DNA of 48,103 bases from Deltaproteobacteria bacterium (GTDB taxonomy: Bacteria; Desulfobacterota; Binatia; UBA12015), in assembly GCA_016874795.1 (NCBI GenBank), contig VGTG01000024.1:1-48103 (forward strand). The letters run 5' to 3'. The first letter of the stretch is position 1. Every line of letters begins with the position of its first letter. A model generated the notes under the pieces. The model was not told the origin of the DNA. It made no database searches and was given only the letters and a program-made list of their open reading frames with translations. Positions 41,574 through 48,103 of this stretch are shown piece after piece. The position numbers and the translations under genes were made by a program.

Positions 41574-42001
41574 GAGGATTCCCTGACGTCGGCCTCGACG
41601 ACGCGGGCGACGATGTCGCGCTCGGCGAGCTTGCGCTTCTTCGTGGCCGTCTCGCGCAGCGCCGCGGTGGCGAGGCGGTCGATGTCGCGCAGCGCGCCCA
41701 GGGTGGCCTCGTGGAGCATGGCCACCGCGTCGGAGGCGAAGAGCTCGCGGTCGCAGCCGACGCCGTGCAGGCGGATGCGGACGTACTCGGCGGTGTCGTC
41801 GGAGACGAGCGGGTCGAGATGGAGACGTCGGTGAATGCGCGAGTAGAGGGAGCGATTGCGGCGCAGGCCGAGGCGGTCGTGGAGCTCGGGGAGGCCGACC
41901 AGGACGAGGGAGAGGAGTGCCCGGCGATCCCGATCGTAGTTCAGGAGGATGTGGAGGTGGTCGAGCTACAGGGCGTCGGCCCTTGGCAATGTGATCCAGG
42001 A
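41570..42001 (-). pseudogene. ExeA/TniB-like AAA ATPase remnant, 5' truncated
   Basis: The C-terminal about 125 residues are well kept: LDHLHILLNYDRDRRALLSLVLVGLPELHDRL, RRLHLDPLVSDDTAEYVRIRL, LHEATLGALRDIDRLATAAL and a final AERDIVARVVEADV. This is the lid and sensor part of ExeA/TniB-type transposition ATPases. An in-frame TAG (about 41966) splits ADAL from LDHLHIL, and no Walker A or B segment exists upstream before the divergent NTF2-like gene. It is the end of a decayed mobile element. The matching transposase is absent. Confidence 0.62.
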
Positions 42002-42074
42002 AGGGCCACGGTCCGCGTCGCGCTCGGTCCCGGCGCTGTTCGCGGCGGATCACGAAAGGGCGTATAGGTCCGTC

Positions 42075-42464
42075 GTGGTGGATTCGACGAACGGAGAGCT
42101 CGCCCGGGCGGCGTGGAACGCGGTCTCGGAGAGCGACGTCGCGGCGATCGGCCGGCTCGTCGCGGAAGACGTCGTGTGGCACGCGTCCGGACGCGGCTCG
42201 CGCTCCGGAGACGTTTCCGGTCGCGCGGGGATCCTCGACTACCTGGCCGGGATCGGCGAGGACGCCGAACGGTTCGACTCGGAGCTCGAGGACATCCTCG
42301 TCGGCGAGACGCACACGGCGATCCTCTTCCGCGTCTCCGGACAGCGGGGCGGGCGGCGCCTCGAGTCGGGCTTCGTCCTCCTGCTTCGCTTCGAGGACAA
42401 CCGCATCGCCGAGGTCTGGTCGATCGCGCGCGACCAGCACGCCATCGACGAGTTCTGGGCGTAG
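42075..42464 (+). CDS. SnoaL/NTF2-like protein
   Basis: 129 aa from GTG 42075 (another GTG at 42078). It shows the NTF2-like pattern: AAWNAVSESDVAAIGRLVAEDVVWHASGRGSRSGDVSGRAGILDYLA, HTAILFRVSGQRGGRRLESGFVLLLRFEDNRIAEVWSIARD, ending in DEFWA. Conical-fold proteins of this type act as isomerases, cyclases or ligand binders; the reaction is unknown. It is convergent with the SDR gene 15 bp away. Confidence 0.82.
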   Translation: MVDSTNGELARAAWNAVSESDVAAIGRLVAEDVVWHASGRGSRSGDVSGRAGILDYLAGIGEDAERFDSELEDILVGETHTAILFRVSGQRGGRRLESGFVLLLRFEDNRIAEVWSIARDQHAIDEFWA

Positions 42465-42479
42465 CGCGGCGCGCCGCCT

Positions 42480-43328
42480 CTACCTCGACTCGCGCGCCTT
42501 CGCCGCGAACGCGAAGTCGTCGAGCATCCGCTGCTGACGCGCTTCCACCATCGGTCGAGCCTCGGGGTGGGTGAAGACGTGCAGCCGGTTCGCGCGCACC
42601 GCGTCGACGACGACCGGTCCGACCCGCTCCTCCGGCATCATCATCGCGGCGATCTCGGGCGCAGGCGGTGTCGGCTCCGTCATCGCTCCGCCGAAGCGCG
42701 CCGGCCGATTCCGCGCCGACGTCGCGCCGAGGTTCGAGCGGACGAGCCCCGGGCAGAGGACGGAGACCCCGATTCTCTCCGGTTCGAGCTCACCGCGGAG
42801 CATCTCGGAGAAGGCGACCACCGCGTGCTTCGTCGCCGTGTAGATGCCGAGATGCGCCGGCATCATCGGTCCCGACGGCAGAGCGAGGACACCCGCCAGC
42901 GAAGCCGTGCTCACGATGTGCGCTTCGCCGCCGTGCGCACGCAGGTGCGGCAGGAGGGCGCGCACGCCGCGAACGATGCTCAGGAGGTTGAACTCGATGC
43001 CCCAGCCCCAGTCCTCCTCCGTGCAGCGCGTGAGCGGCTTGTCGATGACGACGCCGACGTTGTTCGACAGGACGTGGATCGCACCGAGCTCGCGCGTGGC
43101 CTGCTCCGCGAGGGCTTCGAGAGAGCTCGGGTCGGTCGCATCGGCGCGGATCGCGGCGCTCTTCCCGCCGCGTGCGCGAACCTCCCCGGCGACGCGCTCC
43201 GCGGAGTCGCTCTCGATGTCCGCCACGACGACGCTCATCCCGGCCTCGGCGAAGCCGAGCGAGATGCCGCGGCCGATGCCGCTGCCGCCGCCGATCACGA
43301 CGGCCGTCTTTCCCTGCAGGTCCTGCAT
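42480..43328 (-). CDS. Short-chain dehydrogenase/reductase
   Basis: 282 aa from ATG 43328. It has TAVVIGGGSGIGRGIS (Gly-rich NAD(P) site), ADIESDS (acidic residue favouring NAD), NNVGVV, and catalytic text IVSTASLAG with Y-x-x-x-K in GIYTATKHAVV. The C-terminus contains a longer loop with NRPARFGGAMTEPTPP. This resembles the extended SDRs of actinobacterial and binatal steroid or terpenoid clusters. The substrate is unknown. Confidence 0.88.
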   Translation of the reverse strand: MQDLQGKTAVVIGGGSGIGRGISLGFAEAGMSVVVADIESDSAERVAGEVRARGGKSAAIRADATDPSSLEALAEQATRELGAIHVLSNNVGVVIDKPLTRCTEEDWGWGIEFNLLSIVRGVRALLPHLRAHGGEAHIVSTASLAGVLALPSGPMMPAHLGIYTATKHAVVAFSEMLRGELEPERIGVSVLCPGLVRSNLGATSARNRPARFGGAMTEPTPPAPEIAAMMMPEERVGPVVVDAVRANRLHVFTHPEARPMVEARQQRMLDDFAFAAKARESR

Positions 43329-43434
43329 GCGTCCTCCGCTCGAGGTTCGATTGCCGAGCTTCCCCGGCTGGACTAAACGGAGTCTCCGATCCCGGCGATC
43401 ACGCGTCAAGCTGTCGCCGCGCGTGTGGAGCACG

Positions 43435-44286
43435 ATGAAGCCGACCGATCTGGTGCTGTGTCCGCTGACGCTCCGGAAGGATCTCTTCCGCTGCTCGGTC
43501 GCCGAGTACCGGACCTTCCTCGACGCGGGCGTCGCGGCCGGATACGACGCGGTCAGCCTCGCCTTGATCGACTCCGGCATCGCCGCGGCCGAGGGCGTCG
43601 GCCGCGAAGCGTTCCTCGATCTCTTCCGGTCGCGGGGCCTCGAGACGCCGATCATCGAGGCGGTGACCGTCTGGTCGCAGGGTCAGAGCGAAGCGGAGAT
43701 CGACGCACACCTCGCCCCGGCCTTCGAGATGGCGACCGCGGCGAAGGCCGAGACGGTCGTCGCGATCTGCATGGAGGCGACGGTTCCTTCGATGGACGCC
43801 GCCGCACGGGGCTTCGCGCACGTCTGCCGTCGCGCCGGCGAGCACGGGTTGAAGACGACGATCGAGTTCTTCCCATGGGGCGCGATCGGCGACATCGCCG
43901 CGGCGTGGCAGCTCGTGCAGGCCGCGGGCGAGCCGAACGGCGGCATCCTTCTCGACACCTGGCACTGGGGACGGCGTCGCGCGGGCCCCGACTTCGAGAC
44001 GCTCGCGAGGATTCCCGGCGACCGGATCCACGTCGTGCAGCTGAGCGACACGGCCGAGGTGCCCGGCCCCGAGGTGATGCGCGAGACGCTGAGCTCGCGC
44101 TCGTTGCCGGGGACGGGAACCGCAGGCGTGGTCGACGTGCTGCGCGCGCTTCGCGAGATCGGCGCGAAGCCTCTCTTTGCACCGGAGGTCTTCAGCCACG
44201 AGCTCGTCGATCTCGGCCCCGCGGAGATGACGCGACGGGTCGCCGCGGCGAGCCGCGCCGTCCTCGCGGAAGCGGGCTGGCTCTAG
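43435..44286 (+). CDS. Sugar-phosphate isomerase/epimerase-type TIM-barrel protein
   Basis: 283 aa from ATG 43435, with ggag close by; a GTG at 43423 is an alternative. It reads as an AP-endonuclease-2-like TIM barrel: AGYDAVSLALIDSG, TVVAICMEATVPSMDAAARGFAHVCRRAGEHGLKTTIEFFPWGAI, GGILLDTWHWGRRRAG, RIHVVQLSDTAEVPG and PGTGTAGVVDVLRAL. Metal ligands Glu, Asp, His and Glu are at the expected strand ends. In lipid-degradation clusters this fold often isomerises or hydrolyses non-sugar substrates; specificity is open. The SDR follows 17 bp downstream. Confidence 0.88.
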   Translation: MKPTDLVLCPLTLRKDLFRCSVAEYRTFLDAGVAAGYDAVSLALIDSGIAAAEGVGREAFLDLFRSRGLETPIIEAVTVWSQGQSEAEIDAHLAPAFEMATAAKAETVVAICMEATVPSMDAAARGFAHVCRRAGEHGLKTTIEFFPWGAIGDIAAAWQLVQAAGEPNGGILLDTWHWGRRRAGPDFETLARIPGDRIHVVQLSDTAEVPGPEVMRETLSSRSLPGTGTAGVVDVLRALREIGAKPLFAPEVFSHELVDLGPAEMTRRVAAASRAVLAEAGWL

Positions 44287-44302
44287 ACGGAGGCTGCAAG
44301 AG

Positions 44303-45073
44303 ATGCCGCTCGATCCGCTCGCCGCCTTCCGACTCGATGGACGCACGGCGCTCGTCACAGGAGCCTCGAGCGGCTTCGGCGAGCGCTTCGCGAGAGTTCT
44401 CACCGCTGCGGGCGCGCGCGTGATCCTGGTCGCGCGCCGGCTCGAGCGCCTCGAGCGCCTGGCCGGCGAGCTTCCGGACGCGCGCGCGCTCGCCTGCGAC
44501 GTCGCGGTTCCCGAGCAGGTCGCGGCGCTCGTGACCGCTCTTCTCGAGGAGCACGGCGGCGTCGACGTCCTCGTCAACAACGCCGGTGCGAGCGACGCAC
44601 CGGCGCGTGCCGAGTCCGAGACCCTCGGTGAGTTCGCGCGCGTCGTCGACGTCAATCTGAACGCGGTGTTCGACCTCTCGTGCCGGCTCGCTCCCGCGAT
44701 GATCCAGCGCGGACGCGGCGTGATGGTCAACGTCGCTTCGATCCACGGTCTCGTCGCGAGCGCGCCGAACCGACAGGCGGCGTACGCCGCGACCAAAGGC
44801 GCCGTCGTGGCTCTCACGAAGGAGCTCGCCGTGCAGTGGGCGCGGAAGGGCGTTCGCGTGAACGCGCTCGCTCCCGCGTACTTCGAGACCGAGCTCACCG
44901 CGCCGATGTTCGAGGACGAGAGCTCGCGCGAGTGGATCGTGCGCAACACGCCGCTCGGCCGGCCCGGCGAGCTCCACGAGCTCGACGGCGCGCTCCTCTT
45001 CCTCGCGAGCGACGCGAGCAGCTACGTCACCGGCTCGACCCTCGTCGTCGACGGCGGCTGGACCGCGCGCTGA
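44303..45073 (+). CDS. Short-chain dehydrogenase/reductase (FabG-like)
   Basis: 256 aa from ATG 44303. It has TALVTGASSGFGERFA, NNAGASDAPARAES, VNVASIHGLVASAPNRQAAYAATKGAV (Ser, Tyr, Lys triad) and ASDASSYVTGSTLVVDGGW at the end. A classical SDR of normal length. It oxidises or reduces a hydroxyl/keto group, probably on an acyl-CoA intermediate given the thiolase-like gene that follows after 32 bp. Confidence 0.91.
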   Translation: MPLDPLAAFRLDGRTALVTGASSGFGERFARVLTAAGARVILVARRLERLERLAGELPDARALACDVAVPEQVAALVTALLEEHGGVDVLVNNAGASDAPARAESETLGEFARVVDVNLNAVFDLSCRLAPAMIQRGRGVMVNVASIHGLVASAPNRQAAYAATKGAVVALTKELAVQWARKGVRVNALAPAYFETELTAPMFEDESSREWIVRNTPLGRPGELHELDGALLFLASDASSYVTGSTLVVDGGWTAR

Positions 45074-45105
45074 GGCGCTCTGCGGGCGAAGCGAGAGCCG
45101 TCGAC

Positions 45106-46299
45106 GTGATCTCCGAGCCGAGCATCCGGGACAAGGCCGCGATCGCGGGCATCGGGCACACGCGCTTCTCGCGCGCGCTCGGCATGACCGAGGTCGAGAT
45201 GGCGGTCGAGGCGATCTGGAGCGCCTGCGACGACGCCGGCATCTCGCCGCGCGAGATCGACGGCCTCGTCCGCTACGACCTCGAGCAGACGGACGAGGAG
45301 CAGCTCCTCGCGATCCTCGGCAACCCGCATTTGCGCTTCTTCGCGGGGACGCCGTTCGGCGGTGGCGGCTCGGCCGCGGTCCTCGTCGTCGCGGCCGCGG
45401 CGATCACCTCCGGCCTCGCGCGGCACGTGCTCGTGTTCCGCTCGCGCGCGCGCGGCAAGCACTCCGGCTACGGTCGCGGCGGCGCGCAGGGTGGACGCTA
45501 CTGGGAGAAGGTCGGGACGGAGCTCCCCGCGCTGAACCAGTGGCACATCCCGCAGGGGCTCGTCAGCGCGTTCCAGGAGATGGCGATGATCAGCATGCGC
45601 CATCGCATCGACTACGGGACGACGGACGACCAGTACGCGGACGTCGCGATCGCGTTCCGCGAGCACGCGGCGCGCAACCCGAACGCCGTGCTCCGGCAGC
45701 CGATCACGCGCGAGGAGCACCACGCCTCGCGCATGATCTCCGATCCGTTGCGTCTCTTCGACTGCAACATCGAGACGGACGGCGCCGTCGCGATGATCGT
45801 CACGTCGACGGAGCGCGCGCGCGACCTGCGGCAGCGGCCGGCGGTGATCCGCGCGGGTGCGATGGCCGCGGGCTCGCACCACATCCGTCTCTCGAACCTC
45901 TTCGCGCGTCCGTGGGAGGAGGAGTCCCCGGTGCGTGTCGGGCGAGAGCTCTTCGCGATGGCGGAGTGCACGCCGGCGGACGTCGACGTCGCGTTCTTCT
46001 ACGACTTCTTCACGTCGCTCGTGATCATCGCGCTCGAGCAGTACGGTTTCGCGCCGCGCGGGGAGGGCGGTCCCTTCGTCGAGAGCGGCGGGCTCGCGTG
46101 GCCGAACGGGCGGCTCGTCGCGAACACGAACGGCGGGCAGCTCTGCGAAGCCTTCGTCCATGGTTTCAACAACACGATCGAGGCGGTGCGGCAGATCCGC
46201 GGCACATCGACGTCGCAGGTCGAGGGCTGCGAGCTCGCGCTCGTCGCCGGCGCGAACACCGATCCGACGGGGGCGGTTCTGCTGCGGAGGGATCGATGA
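45106..46299 (+). CDS. Thiolase-like protein (lipid-transfer/SCP2-thiolase type)
   Basis: 397 aa from GTG 45106. It starts AAIAGIGHTRFSRALGMTEVEMAVEAI, then GGGGSAAVLVVAAAAITSGLARHVLVFRSR and ends NTNGGQLCEAFVHGFNNTIEAVRQIRG plus CELALVAGANTDPTGAVLL. The GH motif position is replaced by G-G-Q-L-C-E-A. The nucleophile Cys of degradative thiolases is not at its usual place (TPFGGGGSA instead of C-x-S). Such proteins pair with an OB-fold partner and act as retro-aldolases in steroid side-chain removal. The partner gene follows with an ATGA overlap. Confidence 0.89.
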   Translation: MISEPSIRDKAAIAGIGHTRFSRALGMTEVEMAVEAIWSACDDAGISPREIDGLVRYDLEQTDEEQLLAILGNPHLRFFAGTPFGGGGSAAVLVVAAAAITSGLARHVLVFRSRARGKHSGYGRGGAQGGRYWEKVGTELPALNQWHIPQGLVSAFQEMAMISMRHRIDYGTTDDQYADVAIAFREHAARNPNAVLRQPITREEHHASRMISDPLRLFDCNIETDGAVAMIVTSTERARDLRQRPAVIRAGAMAAGSHHIRLSNLFARPWEEESPVRVGRELFAMAECTPADVDVAFFYDFFTSLVIIALEQYGFAPRGEGGPFVESGGLAWPNGRLVANTNGGQLCEAFVHGFNNTIEAVRQIRGTSTSQVEGCELALVAGANTDPTGAVLLRRDR

Positions 46300-46733
46300 G
46301 CTCGGCGCGCGATGCCCACCTCACGCGCGGCTTGCCGCTGCCGGTCCCGAGCGCGGACAGCGCGGAGTTCTACGAGGCGGCGCGCCGCGGCGAGCTCCGC
46401 TTCCAGAGGTGCTCCGCCTGCGGGCTCTTCCGCCACTATCCGAGGCCGGTCTGCCCGCGTTGCCTCGCGCGCGAGTACTCGTGGGAGCTCTCGAGCGGCC
46501 GCGGCACCGTCTACACGTGGACGATCGTGCGCGGGCCGACGCTTCCCGCCTTCGAGGAGAAGCTTCCCTACAACGTCGTCGACGTCCTCCTCGACGAGGG
46601 CGTCCACTTCGTGAGCGAGGTCCTCGACTGTCCTCCGGGGGAGATCCGCGCGGGCATGCCCGTCGAGGCGACGTTCGTGCCCGTCAGCGACGACGTCACG
46701 CTCGTCAAGTTCCGCCGCGTACGGCAGGGCTAG
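46296..46733 (+). CDS. OB-fold/zinc-ribbon (DUF35) partner of the thiolase-like protein
   Basis: 145 aa from ATG 46296, overlapping the thiolase-like gene by ATGA. The zinc ribbon has C-x2-C (CSACG, about 39-42) and C-x2-C (CPRC, about 53-56), followed by the OB fold: GRGTVYTWTIVRGPTLPAFEE, PYNVVDVLLDEGVHFVSEV and GMPVEATFVPVSDDVTLVKF. It forms the small subunit that shapes the thiolase/aldolase active site. Its TAG stop (46731-46733) is supplied by the left end of the MITE-like element. Confidence 0.91.
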   Translation: MSSARDAHLTRGLPLPVPSADSAEFYEAARRGELRFQRCSACGLFRHYPRPVCPRCLAREYSWELSSGRGTVYTWTIVRGPTLPAFEEKLPYNVVDVLLDEGVHFVSEVLDCPPGEIRAGMPVEATFVPVSDDVTLVKFRRVRQG

Positions 46734-46915
46734 CCTGCATTTCTCACCAGATCCCTACTGCGGCGGCCGATAGCACCGAATCTTCGCGAGCTTCTCCCTC
46801 CGGGCTCCTCGACGTACTGTTCAAGTACGCCTGCGTCGCCCTCCGGTCCGAGGCTCGCGAATCTTCGGCACTCTCGACCGCCTCGCGACGTGATCTGGTG
46901 AGAAATGCAGGCTAG
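46730..46915. mobile_element. MITE-like element with 24-bp perfect terminal inverted repeats
   Basis: ctagcctgcatttctcacca plus gatc (46730-46753) is the exact reverse complement of 46892-46915. The interior is also largely self-complementary: ccgaatcttcgcgagc pairs with gctcgcgaatcttcgg, gcggcggccgatag with ctctcgaccgcctc, and cgtact with agtacg around a short loop. The 186-bp element could fold as one long hairpin. It contains no ORF of its own. The outer CTAG may be a target duplication. It separates the convergent OB-fold and SDR genes and supplies the stop codon of the former. Confidence 0.88.
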
Positions 46916-46916
46916 G

Positions 46917-47747
46917 CTACAGGCCGACGTTGTCGCCGCGAGGCGGATTCTCTCCGGCGACGATCCGCGCGAACCGCGCCTCGGCGAGGGGCGAGAGCTG
47001 GTCGTGCGGGACGAGGAGGTACAGCCGGTCTGCGAGGATGCCCTGGACGACCGCCTCCGCGACCTCGCTCGGCTCGATGCCGATCGCACCGATCATCAGC
47101 TCGCCGTTCTTCTGGGTCTCGCCGTAGGAGGTCGGTCCGCCGTCCGCGGGACGGTTCCGCTCGCTGCGGAAGATCTGTGTCTTGACGAGGAGAGGGCAGA
47201 GGACGGAAGCGCCGACGCCCGTCCCGTCGAGCTCGTAGTAGAGCGTCTCCGTCAGGCCGAGGAGCGCGTGCTTCGTCGCCGCGTACGGGCCGAGGCCGGG
47301 AGGGCCGAGGAGCGCCGCGGCCGAAGCGGTGTTCACGATGTGGCCTTCGCCGGCCGCGACGAGAAGCGGTCCGAAGACCGAGATCCCGTGCACGACGCCC
47401 ATCAGGTTCACCTCGACGAGCCAGCGCCAGTCCTCCGCCGACGTCTGGAGGATCGGGCCCATCGGCGCGACACCCGCGTTGTTGCAGAGGACGTGCACCG
47501 CGCCGAAGCGCGCGAGCGTCTGATCCGCGAGGCTCTGCACGGCCGCGCGGTCGGAGACGTCGGTCCGCACCGCGAGCACCTCGGCGCCGCCCGAAGCGAC
47601 CTTCGCGGCCGCTGCTTCGAGCGCCTTCGGCTCGACGTCGGCGAGCACGACCTTCATCTTCTCCGCGGCGAAGGCGTCGCAGAGTGCGAGTCCGATGCCG
47701 CTCGCCGCGCCCGTGACGACCGCGACCTTGCCTGCGAGCTCCCGCAT
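46917..47747 (-). CDS. Short-chain dehydrogenase/reductase
   Basis: 276 aa from ATG 47747, with gggagga upstream. It has VAVVTGAASGIGLALCDAFA, ADVEPK (NAD-preferring acid), NNAGVAPMGPI, IVNTASAAALLGPPGLGPYAATKHALL (Ser, Tyr, Lys) and SRFARIVAGENPP at the end. It belongs to the same long-loop SDR group as the gene at 42480 (both have the RNRPA text before a disordered loop), suggesting paralogues within one pathway. Its TAG stop lies 1 bp outside the MITE. Confidence 0.9.
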   Translation of the reverse strand: MRELAGKVAVVTGAASGIGLALCDAFAAEKMKVVLADVEPKALEAAAAKVASGGAEVLAVRTDVSDRAAVQSLADQTLARFGAVHVLCNNAGVAPMGPILQTSAEDWRWLVEVNLMGVVHGISVFGPLLVAAGEGHIVNTASAAALLGPPGLGPYAATKHALLGLTETLYYELDGTGVGASVLCPLLVKTQIFRSERNRPADGGPTSYGETQKNGELMIGAIGIEPSEVAEAVVQGILADRLYLLVPHDQLSPLAEARFARIVAGENPPRGDNVGL

Positions 47748-47793
47748 GCTGTCCTCCCGGCGCGGGCTTCGCTTCGCCGCGCCGAGAGGTCGG

Positions 47794-48060
47794 CTATCGG
47801 TTCGTGCTTCTCCCGACAAGCGTCGCAGAGGTCCTTGGGCTCGGCGGCGGCGGCGCCGAGGAGGAGCGCGCCGGAGCAGCGCGCCGGAGGAGCGTGCCGG
47901 AGCAGCCCCCCGGAGCAGCGTGCCGGAGCAGCGCGCCGGAGGAGCGTGCCGGAGCAGCCCCCCGGAGCAGCGTGCCGGAGCAGCGTGCCGGAGCAGCGCG
48001 CCGGAGCAGCGCGCCGAGGAGCGCCCCGGTGAGGGCGGTCGTGATCGCGAGCGAACGCAT
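47794..48060 (-). CDS. Small exported-protein ORF carrying a 13-bp minisatellite
   Basis: 88 aa from ATG 48060 with a good ribosome site (gaagggag at about 48069-48076). MRSLAITTALTGALLGALL is a signal-peptide-like start. The body is a repeated Arg/Ala/Ser/Gly-rich sequence produced by the minisatellite, then PPPPSPRTSATLVG. Because the repeat unit is 13 bp, the protein repeats every 13 residues over three units. Whether the protein is made, or the minisatellite has disrupted an older gene, is unclear. Confidence 0.42.
   Translation of the reverse strand: MRSLAITTALTGALLGALLRRAAPARCSGTLLRGAAPARSSGALLRHAAPGGCSGTLLRRAAPARSSSAPPPPSPRTSATLVGRSTNR
47860..48027. repeat. 13-bp minisatellite, about 13 copies
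   Basis: Thirteen near-identical units of ggagcagcgcgcc, in variants ggaggagcgtgcc, ggagcagccccccc-like and ggagcagcgtgcc, run without gaps. A 52-bp higher-order unit of four variants is present twice in a row (47873-47924, 47925-47976), showing duplication of blocks after the single units had diverged. Confidence 0.92.
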
Positions 48061-48103
48061 GGTGGTCTCCCTTCCCGGTCGACCCGGGACGGCCGGAATT
48101 GGC

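Noticed and set aside
6601-41968. Two in-frame TAGs (6601 and about 41966), both before CTCGAC, as a sign of amber recoding or pyrrolysine use
   Set aside because: TAG ends several intact genes here (htpX, the ion channel, MocR, OB-fold protein, last SDR), and both affected genes also have other damage. A GAG-to-TAG change in a common Glu-Leu-Asp string is simpler.
47860-48027. CRISPR array
   Set aside because: Units are 13 bp with no unique spacers and no cas genes; it is a tandem minisatellite.

Overview
The window looks like a high-GC bacterial chromosome: GTG starts are frequent, genes are often coupled by ATGA or GTGA overlaps, and third codon positions are strongly G/C. The gene mix is lipid and xenobiotic catabolism (acyl-CoA dehydrogenases, APH-type kinases, LLM flavin oxidoreductases, SDRs, a DUF1329 protein, a thiolase/OB-fold pair) plus a histone-fold protein. 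That points to an uncultured deltaproteobacterial-type lineage (Binatota, Desulfobacterota or Myxococcota-like). The lineage is inferred from gene content; no rRNA or marker gene is present.

Region 1 (1-9.7 kb) starts at what looks like the end of an insertion sequence. A glycan/peptide-modification locus follows: a frameshifted SGNH hydrolase, a DapB-fold oxidoreductase, a PqqD-family protein with a leader-like C-terminal tail, an HprK-related kinase, two GT2 proteins (one with two GT domains in tandem), a broken nucleotidyltransferase of the NTP_transf_5 type, and a convergent nucleotide-sugar dehydrogenase. PqqD, HprK-like kinase and nucleotidyltransferase together match the barely characterised 'HPr-rel-A' arrangement and share families with phospho-lasso-peptide pathways, but no cyclase or leader protease is present.

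Region 2 (9.7-23.6 kb) holds HtpX, a secreted phosphodiesterase-family protein, a D-2-hydroxyacid dehydrogenase with a DUF4331 remnant behind it, an SLC13 transporter with RCK-type domains, a metallo-beta-lactamase-fold hydrolase, a bacterial pentameric ligand-gated ion channel, an APH kinase with a small partner, a DUF4136 lipoprotein, an acyl-CoA dehydrogenase, a hotdog thioesterase and a MocR regulator with a clear operator.

Region 3 (23.7-38 kb) contains a five-gene minus-strand operon (nitroreductase, D-aminoacylase-type amidohydrolase, VOC-like protein, LLM oxidoreductase, fused CoA-transferase). Divergent from it are DUF1329 and GST-like genes. Next come an LLM gene, a zinc-finger/histone-fold protein, and a compact operon of acyl-CoA dehydrogenase, APH kinase, TetR and SLC13 transporter, into which a hairpin-rich repeat has been inserted.

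Region 4 (38-42 kb) is a patchwork: a toxin/antitoxin-like nucleotidyltransferase pair, an acyltransferase, a short remnant, a self-inhibited Fic protein behind a palindrome, and a decayed transposition-type ATPase with a small partner. Region 5 (42-48.1 kb) is lipid/sterol-type catabolism (NTF2-like, three SDRs, TIM-barrel protein, thiolase-like plus OB-fold partner), a 186-bp MITE-like element and a 13-bp minisatellite inside a small secreted-protein ORF. I saw no tRNA, rRNA or CRISPR array.
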